Of a stretch of DNA of 6,047 nucleotides, positions 1 to 4,800 are shown piece by piece (positions within the stretch are counted from its first letter, which is position 1; the number at the start of each line of letters is the position of its first letter). The notes beneath the pieces are model-generated. The model was not told the origin of the DNA. It saw nothing but the letters and a program-made list of their open reading frames with translations, and ran no database searches. A program made the position numbers and the translations under genes. The DNA comes from Prosthecobacter sp. (GTDB lineage: Bacteria; Verrucomicrobiota; Verrucomicrobiia; Verrucomicrobiales; Verrucomicrobiaceae): the NCBI GenBank assembly GCA_020216965.1, contig JAIWOJ010000155.1:1-6047 (forward strand), in the 5' to 3' direction.

Positions 1-399
1 CAGGGCTGCCTGGTAGCGCTCAGGGCTCATCACGGGCGCATGGTCAAAGTGCACACGGGCACCGTGGATTTCTGCGGGGGTGCGGTCATCATCCAGCATG
101 GCAGAGGCCAGGGGGGCAAAGGTCTCCGCCGTGGCAGCCTCCAGGCGCACACTGCCGGTCTCTAGCAGAGCCACGGGTGTTTTGCCAACACGGACGGGCA
201 CCACGGAGTTCACGATGCCTGAGACGCTTCTGCGTGTCTGCACTTCTTCGACAAATTCTTCATCCTCCTGAGCGCGGAGACTCAGGGGCAGGCCCGTGAG
301 GGTGTGAAAGGCAGTCTGGTATCCCCGGAAAAGATCACTCTCGGCGAGGGTTTCGATGAAGCGTTGCTGACCGTTGTGTTTCGAGATTGTGGTTTGCAT
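1..399 (-). CDS. N-terminal part of a probable PocR-like sensor / AraC-type transcriptional regulator (incomplete at left edge)
   Basis: An open frame of 133 codons runs from ATG at 399-397 to the window edge without a stop. Near residues 20-41 it reads SDLFRGYQTAFHTLTGLPLS, followed by a stretch with VVPVRVGKTPVALLETGSV and, close to the edge, APVMSPERYQAAL. From memory, this order (an 'F-x-x-Y-x-x-A-F' helix, a 'TGLPL' strand, a 'VPVRVG...LxTG' hairpin, then a 'P-x-x-Y' helix) matches the small-molecule sensor domain at the front of many verrucomicrobial AraC/HTH regulators. The DNA-binding domain would lie beyond the window, so its type is inferred. The visible part contains no cysteine, and the segment between TGLPL and VPVRVG is only about 27 residues, shorter than I expect. 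An inverted repeat sits just in front of the start codon and there is no Shine-Dalgarno. That this is a real gene is fairly sure; the family assignment is moderate. Confidence 0.6.
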   Translation of the reverse strand, partial: MQTTISKHNGQQRFIETLAESDLFRGYQTAFHTLTGLPLSLRAQEDEEFVEEVQTRRSVSGIVNSVVPVRVGKTPVALLETGSVRLEAATAETFAPLASAMLDDDRTPAEIHGARVHFDHAPVMSPERYQAAL

Positions 400-401
400 G
401 G

Positions 402-426
402 CGTGTGTTGTTTGGGATGACACACG
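402..426. promoter_or_regulatory. Inverted repeat in front of the regulator start (possible operator or start-site hairpin)
   Basis: CGTGTGT at 402-408 is perfectly complementary to ACACACG at 420-426 with an 11-nt spacer, so the half-site centres are 18 nt apart. It begins 3 nt upstream of the regulator's ATG (399-397). The position suits either autoregulatory binding by a dimeric protein or an mRNA hairpin covering the ribosome entry site. Seven-bp arms can also occur by chance, so the function is inferred from position only. Confidence 0.3.
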
Positions 427-491
427 GATGCTAGGGGCTGTGCGTGGATTGCTCTATTCGTGGCGACCACGGCACAAAGGATGAGGAGTGC

Positions 492-534
492 CCGCAGGAG
501 ACGCATAGTGGATTCCACGATGCGCCTATTGCGG
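492..534 (-). terminator. Long imperfect hairpin directly past the rsfS stop (candidate transcript end or structured 3' region)
   Basis: This 43-nt stretch folds back on itself around T513 without bulges. In minus-strand RNA the pairs are CCGCA/UGCGG at the base, two mismatches, eight contiguous pairs including one G-U (527-520 with 499-506), one mismatch, then GUGG/CCAC closing a three-base loop. It starts 4 nt past the rsfS stop codon (541-539). The minus-strand transcript pairs better than the plus-strand one, because 501/525 is G-U in the former and A-C in the latter. A further 3-bp match (486-488 with 538-540) flanks it. No T-run follows on the minus strand, so it is not a textbook intrinsic terminator. 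It could protect the 3' end, mark a Rho-dependent end, or be a DNA binding site. Confidence 0.4.
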
Positions 535-538
535 TGGC

Positions 539-1045
539 TCACGCTTTTTTGCGGCGGCTGGTTTTCTTCGCCACCTTGGCTGCACTCTTCTTGGCGGGGG
601 CTTTTTTCGCGGCGCGCTTGCTGGCAGCGGCCTTTTTGGCGGCTGCCTTTTTCGCCGCACGTTTCGGTGCCGATGGGGATGGCGTGCCTGGATCAGCCTC
701 CTGCTGCCAGGGGAGGGTGGGGGCATCCCCCCACAATTCCTCGAGGGCATAGTATTCCCGCTTTTCAGGGGACTGGATATGCACCAGCACATTGGGGAAG
801 TTCACGATCAGCCACTGGCTCTCGTAGGAGCCATCGACAAAAAGCGGCTTCATGCCGTGCTGCTCCCGCATCTGCTCTACCACCTCGTCTCTCACGGCTC
901 TTAATTGCGGGGCAGAGATGGCGGAGCAGATGACAAAGAAATCCGTCACTGGGGATAGCCCGCGCAGGTCCAGCAGGACGATGTCCTGGGCTTTCTTATC
1001 ATCGGCATACTTGGCGCACAGACGGGCGGTTTCCAGGGCTTCCAT
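539..1045 (-). CDS. rsfS: Ribosomal silencing factor RsfS (YbeB/Iojap family) with Lys/Ala-rich C-terminal tail
   Basis: A 168-residue protein. RsfS binds ribosomal protein uL14 on the 50S subunit and blocks joining with the 30S subunit, lowering translation in poor nutrient conditions (family knowledge). Residues 1-110 hold the whole domain: DIVLLDLRGLSPVTDFFVIC (21-40), the region around 71-90 with W78 and VLVHI, and the closing REYYALEELWGDAP (96-109). This core matches the E. coli length of about 105 residues. Residues 127-168 are an added tail made almost entirely of Lys, Ala and Arg (KRAAKKAAAKKAAASK and similar), like histone-H1-type bacterial proteins; it probably binds RNA or DNA electrostatically. 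The start at 1045 is forced, since an in-frame TAG lies at 1066-1064 with no other start codon between. No Shine-Dalgarno is visible. It is read divergently from xseB, and a strong hairpin follows its stop codon. Confidence 0.95.
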   Translation of the reverse strand: MEALETARLCAKYADDKKAQDIVLLDLRGLSPVTDFFVICSAISAPQLRAVRDEVVEQMREQHGMKPLFVDGSYESQWLIVNFPNVLVHIQSPEKREYYALEELWGDAPTLPWQQEADPGTPSPSAPKRAAKKAAAKKAAASKRAAKKAPAKKSAAKVAKKTSRRKKA

Positions 1046-1160
1046 GAGGGTTAGGGATTGAGGCTACCCATCTGGAAGCCCAGATTGCCAAGGCGCGCAA
1101 GCGGCGGCAGATCGAAATCCAGCCGCACCAGATCGATAGCTTTTGGGCAGGTTTTAGCGC

Positions 1161-1188
1161 TTGCCACCGCTGCCCCACTCCTGATAAT
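1161..1188 (+). promoter_or_regulatory. Sigma70-type promoter for xseB-dxs
   Basis: TTGCCA (1161-1166, five of six bases of the -35 consensus) lies 16 nt before GATAAT (1183-1188, five of six bases of the -10 consensus). Transcription would begin near 1194-1197, giving a leader of only about 11-14 nt before the xseB ATG at 1208. This supports 1208 as the xseB start, because the in-frame ATG at 1187 falls inside the -10 box. It sits in the 162-bp region between the divergent rsfS and xseB genes. I saw no equally good promoter facing rsfS. Confidence 0.6.
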
Positions 1189-1207
1189 GCGCGCCCTTTT
1201 CTGCCCC

Positions 1208-1549
1208 ATGCCAGACGCCACACCCCAGCCAGAACTCACCTTTGAAGAGGCGATCTCGCGCCTGGATGAGGTGGTGGCAGGCATTGAGACAGATGGAATT
1301 CCGCTTGAGGAAATGGTCTCGGGTTATGAGGAAGGAATGAAGCTTCTCAAAACCTGCGAGCGTCTTCTTAGTGGAGCCCAGCGCCGCGTAGAAATGGTGA
1401 CGCGTGACCTAGAAGGACGGGCTGATTTGGCAGAATTTCAGCCAGCCGCTCCTACCTCTCCGGCTGAGCCTAAGCCTCCTGCGGCCCCTCGGCGGAAAGC
1501 CAACCCATCTCCCGCTGTGGAAGAAGGCGGGGAAATCCGACTTTTTTGA
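1208..1549 (+). CDS. xseB: Exodeoxyribonuclease VII small subunit
   Basis: A 113-residue protein. XseB assembles in several copies on the large subunit XseA to form cytoplasmic exonuclease VII, which degrades single-stranded DNA from both ends (family knowledge). Residues 10-70 give the family's helical hairpin: LTFEEAISRLDEVVAGIE, then GIPLEEMVSGYEEGMKLLK, then CERLLSGAQRRVEMV. Residues 77-105 form a Pro/Ala-rich linker and the protein ends in EEGGEIRLF, a hydrophobic tail of the kind common in XseB. It is longer than E. coli XseB (about 80 residues) because of the linker. The frame is open upstream to 1058, but those codons give a basic non-family sequence and overlap the promoter; ATG 1208 is preferred. 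There is no Shine-Dalgarno, which fits a very short leader. The stop TGA (1547-1549) overlaps the dxs TTG start. xseA is not in the window. Confidence 0.93.
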   Translation: MPDATPQPELTFEEAISRLDEVVAGIETDGIPLEEMVSGYEEGMKLLKTCERLLSGAQRRVEMVTRDLEGRADLAEFQPAAPTSPAEPKPPAAPRRKANPSPAVEEGGEIRLF

Positions 1550-3450
1550 CTCTGAACCTCGTGGATACAGCTTCCTTGCCCCCCATCACCTGCCCTGCGG
1601 ACCTCAAAGCACTGCCTTTGGAGAAGCTGCCTGAGTTAGCGGAGAAAATCCGCCAAACCCTCATTTCCACCTTGGCTGAAACAGGCGGCCACCTGGGGCC
1701 AAACTTGGGCGTCGTCGAGCTGACGCTGGCCATGCATCGCGTCTTTAATACCCCTGCGGACAAATTTGTCTTCGATGTCGCCCACCAAGGCTACGTCCAC
1801 AAGATGCTGACTGGCCGCTGGGATAAAATCGGCACGATCCGTCAGTATCAGGGGCTCAACGGCTTCTGTCTGCGCAGTGAAAGTGAGCATGACTGCTATG
1901 GCGCGGGCCACGCAGGCACCGCCCTGGGTGCAGCGCTGGGCATGGCCACGGCGCGCGATCTGAAGGGCACGGATGAGCACGTCGTCTGTGTGGCGGGAGA
2001 TGCCGCCTTTACCTGCGGGCCAGTTTTTGAGGCTCTGAACAACGTCGCGGCGCATACCAAGAAGCTCATCATCGTCCTCAACGACAACGAGTGGAGCATC
2101 GACAAAAACGTGGGTGCCATCGCCAAATACTTCAGCAGCATCGCGACGCACCCTGGCTTTGCCAATCTGCACGATAAGGCGGCCAAGTTCGTCGAATTCA
2201 TGCTGGGGGATGGCGCGCGCAAGCTGGCTGAGCGCGGCCTGCACAGCGCAAAAGGCCTGCTGCTGCCGCAGAGTGAGGGGCCGCACAACCGCAGCACGCT
2301 CTTTGAGGAATTTGGCATCCACTATTACGGCCCGATTGATGGGCATGATCTGCCACTCCTGATTCAGACCTTTGAGTTTCTGAAAAATCAGAACGCTCCT
2401 GTCATCCTACACATCCTCACCGAGAAAGGACGTGGCTACAAGCCGGCCTTGGATGATCCGCTGAAGTTCCATGGCCTCGGCAAATACAATGTAGAGACGG
2501 GTGAGACTGCTGCCACGGACAAGCCGACCTACTCTCAGATTTACGGGCGCAGCGTGACTGACTTCGCCAAACAAGATAAAAGCATCGTGGCCATCACCGG
2601 GGCCATGCCAGGCGGCACGGGGTTGATCGTATTCAAAAAAGAGATTCCAGAGCGCTATTTTGATGTCGGCATCGCCGAGGAGCACGCAGCTCTGTTTGCC
2701 TGCGGATTAGCCACACAGGGCTTGAAGCCCTTTTTGACCATTTACTCTACCTTCATGCAGCGCGCGTTTGATATGATCGTGCATGACATGGCCATCCAGA
2801 ACCTGCCTGTGCGCCTGTGCATGGACCGTGGCGGTCTCAGTGGCGACGATGGCCCCACCCACCATGGGCTTTTTGACATCGCCTACCTGCGGGGCGTGCC
2901 TGGCATCGTGCACATGCAGCCTAAAGATGAGGATGAGTTTGTGGACATGCTCTGGACGATGGCAAACTACGATCAAGGCCCCATCGCCATCCGCTACCCA
3001 CGCGGCAATGGCCCTGGCGTCACGCCAAAAGCTAACCCTCGGATTTTGGAGATCGGCAAGGCAGAGCTAGTGGCGGATGGCAGTGATGTGGCACTGATCG
3101 CGCTTGGAGAGATGTTTCCCATCGCTGAAAAGGCCAAAGTGGAATTCGAGGCCAAAGGGCTGTCCGTGGCGCTCATCAATCCACGCTGGATCAAACCCCT
3201 AGATGGTGAACTGATTAGCCGGGTAGCCTCCAAAGTGAAGGTGGTCTGCACCCTGGAAGACCATGTTTTGATGAATGGCTTTGGCTGTGGTGTGATTGAA
3301 CTGCTGAACGATGCAGCCATCAAAACCCCTGTCGTGCGCATCGGCTGGCCTGATGAATTCATTGAGCATGGCAGCGTGCCTGTGCTGCGTAAAAAGCACG
3401 GGCTCACTGTGGAAAATTGTGTGGCTAAAGTGATGGCAAAGCTTGCTTAG
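1546..3450 (+). CDS. dxs: 1-Deoxy-D-xylulose-5-phosphate synthase
   Basis: A 634-residue protein, full family length (E. coli 620). It condenses pyruvate and glyceraldehyde 3-phosphate to DXP with thiamine diphosphate, the first step of the MEP isoprenoid pathway and a supplier to thiamine and pyridoxal synthesis. Visible landmarks: TGGHLGPNLGVVEL with His49; GHAGT (121-125); the cofactor motif GDAAF (151-155) through LNDNEWS (178-184); KGRGYKP (294-300); His309 in KFHG; IAEEHA with catalytic Glu378; IYSTFMQRAFD (399-409); DRGGLSGDDGPTHHG with Asp435 and His439; and RYPRG (483-487). The usual GDG is GDA here and the usual NDNEMS is NDNEWS. No in-frame ATG occurs until codon 63, so the TTG at 1546-1548 is the likely start, overlapping the xseB stop and coupled to its translation; a purine-rich AAGGCGGGGAAA (1524-1535) precedes it. 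GTG at 1561 is the alternative start. ispA, often between xseB and dxs, is absent. Confidence 0.95.
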   Translation: MTLNLVDTASLPPITCPADLKALPLEKLPELAEKIRQTLISTLAETGGHLGPNLGVVELTLAMHRVFNTPADKFVFDVAHQGYVHKMLTGRWDKIGTIRQYQGLNGFCLRSESEHDCYGAGHAGTALGAALGMATARDLKGTDEHVVCVAGDAAFTCGPVFEALNNVAAHTKKLIIVLNDNEWSIDKNVGAIAKYFSSIATHPGFANLHDKAAKFVEFMLGDGARKLAERGLHSAKGLLLPQSEGPHNRSTLFEEFGIHYYGPIDGHDLPLLIQTFEFLKNQNAPVILHILTEKGRGYKPALDDPLKFHGLGKYNVETGETAATDKPTYSQIYGRSVTDFAKQDKSIVAITGAMPGGTGLIVFKKEIPERYFDVGIAEEHAALFACGLATQGLKPFLTIYSTFMQRAFDMIVHDMAIQNLPVRLCMDRGGLSGDDGPTHHGLFDIAYLRGVPGIVHMQPKDEDEFVDMLWTMANYDQGPIAIRYPRGNGPGVTPKANPRILEIGKAELVADGSDVALIALGEMFPIAEKAKVEFEAKGLSVALINPRWIKPLDGELISRVASKVKVVCTLEDHVLMNGFGCGVIELLNDAAIKTPVVRIGWPDEFIEHGSVPVLRKKHGLTVENCVAKVMAKLA

Positions 3451-3530
3451 GCTGCCTGGAGAGATGCTTTTCTAGGTTTGCCGGTAAGTTCATGCCCATG
3501 GTGCCTGTTTTACTGTCCCGACCGATGCCC

Positions 3531-4769
3531 ATGAAATTGCTCCTGACCGCCCTGATCGCCACCGCTGCCTGTGCCTCCGCGGCTGACATTCGCTTCAAGA
3601 AAATCACCCTTACGAATGAGTTTGTCGCCGAAGGTGCTCACTTTGCGGACTTTGACCACGATGGTCAAAATGACGTGTGCTCAGGACGCTTCATCTGGAG
3701 AGGACCGGATTTTACAGAACGTCTCAGCTTTGCTCCAAAGTTTGACAAGGAACCCTACGATCCGGCCAAAGGCTACAGTGATTTCTTCCTCACCTATGCC
3801 TATGATTTCAATGGTGATGGCTGGCATGACATCCTGGCCTTTTCCTGGCCTGGCAAGGAAACCTGGGTCTTTGAAAACCCCCAGGGAAAAGGCGGTGACT
3901 GGCCGCGCCATACCATCTTTGACATCACTGACAATGAATCCCCAACCCTGGGGGACATGAACGGCGATGGCAAGCCAGAGCTCATCTGCCACACGAGCAG
4001 CGGGGCGCAGCCTCCCAAGGGGGGGCAGCTTGGCTACGCTGAAATCGATTGGCAAAATCCCTTTGGCAAAGCCCGCTTCCGCCCCATCACGCCAGTCAGT
4101 GAGGAAAATGACAAAAAGTACTTCCGCTACACGCACGGTTACGGCTTTGGCGATGTGAATGGGGACGGCCGCCCAGACATTTTGGATAAAGAAGGCTGGC
4201 GCGAACAACCTGCCGATACCAGCCAGGACAGTGACTGGAAATTTCATCCCCAGCTTTTCACCAAGGAGGGGATGCGCGGGGGCAGCTTCATCCTCGTCTA
4301 TGATGTGAATGGAGATGGCATCAACGATGTGATCAGCAGCTACGATGCGCATGGCTATGGTTTGGGTTGGTTTGAGCAAAAAAAAGATGGAAGCTGGCTG
4401 CGCCATGACCTGATGGGTGCCACGCTGGACGACAGCAAAGTGGGGGTGAAGTTTAGCCAACTGCACGCGCTGCAACTGGCAGACATGAATGGCGATGGCG
4501 TTTTGGACCTCGTCACAGGCAAGCGCCGCTGGGCTCATGGCCCCCTGAAAGATGACGAACCCATGGCTGCGCCTGTGCTCTATTGGTTTGAGATCAAGCG
4601 CGATGGCAAAGGCGGCGCGGAGTTCATCCCCCATTTGATCGATGATGCGAGCGGCGTGGGAACACAGGTCACCCCTGGAGATATCAATCAGGATGGTCGG
4701 ATGGATGTGGTGATTGGAAATAAAATGGGCGTCTTTGTTTTCTTGCAAGAGCCTGAGGAGGCTGAGTAG
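3531..4769 (+). CDS. Secreted FG-GAP/VCBS repeat protein, predicted seven-bladed beta-propeller
   Basis: A 412-residue exported protein of unknown role. From ATG 3531 it opens with a clear Sec signal peptide, MKLLLTALIATAACASA, probably cut after residue 17; a lipoprotein cut before Cys14 is less likely because the -3 residue is Thr. Seven calcium-binding FG-GAP loops follow: DFDHDGQND (40-48), DFNGDGWHD (92-100), DMNGDGKPE (142-150), DVNGDGRPD (208-216), DVNGDGIND (258-266), DMNGDGVLD (318-326) and DINQDGRMD (384-392). Seven such repeats fill an integrin-alpha-like propeller with little left over and no catalytic domain. Such proteins usually bind other proteins or polysaccharides outside the cytoplasm, or are fused to enzymes, which is not the case here. 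The frame is open back to ATG 3492, but starting there buries the signal peptide; two in-frame ATGCCCATG copies (3492, 3525) make the exact start uncertain. There is no Shine-Dalgarno and no clear promoter in the 80 nt after dxs. Confidence 0.88.
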   Translation: MKLLLTALIATAACASAADIRFKKITLTNEFVAEGAHFADFDHDGQNDVCSGRFIWRGPDFTERLSFAPKFDKEPYDPAKGYSDFFLTYAYDFNGDGWHDILAFSWPGKETWVFENPQGKGGDWPRHTIFDITDNESPTLGDMNGDGKPELICHTSSGAQPPKGGQLGYAEIDWQNPFGKARFRPITPVSEENDKKYFRYTHGYGFGDVNGDGRPDILDKEGWREQPADTSQDSDWKFHPQLFTKEGMRGGSFILVYDVNGDGINDVISSYDAHGYGLGWFEQKKDGSWLRHDLMGATLDDSKVGVKFSQLHALQLADMNGDGVLDLVTGKRRWAHGPLKDDEPMAAPVLYWFEIKRDGKGGAEFIPHLIDDASGVGTQVTPGDINQDGRMDVVIGNKMGVFVFLQEPEEAE

Positions 4770-4788
4770 GGTGAAGGGAATTTCACCC
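4769..4788 (+). other. Hairpin between the FG-GAP gene and the C39-like peptidase gene
   Basis: GGGTGAA (4769-4775) pairs with TTCACCC (4782-4788) around a 6-nt loop, starting on the last base of the FG-GAP gene's stop codon. A smaller hairpin (AGCCT at 4750-4754 with AGGCT at 4759-4763, 4-nt loop) lies just before it. No T-run follows, so this is at best a weak or partial transcription stop, or a structure that sets the ratio of the two genes. Confidence 0.3.
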
Positions 4789-4800
4789 CCTAGCCCCACC

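Noticed and set aside
80..271. 63-codon plus-strand frame at the left edge
   Set aside because: It is Ser/Thr/Arg-rich without features and antisense to the regulator gene.
444..933. Plus-strand open frames of 102 and 157 codons across rsfS
   Set aside because: Their Ala/Phe-rich and Arg-rich sequences are the mirror of the Lys/Ala tail and core codons of rsfS on the other strand.
1058..1207. Upstream extension of xseB to a TTG at 1058 or ATG at 1187
   Set aside because: The added residues are basic and unrelated to XseB, and the region contains the -35 and -10 boxes that would drive xseB itself.
1636..2346. 236-codon open frame on the minus strand inside dxs
   Set aside because: It is fully antisense to conserved DXS motifs and has no family features.
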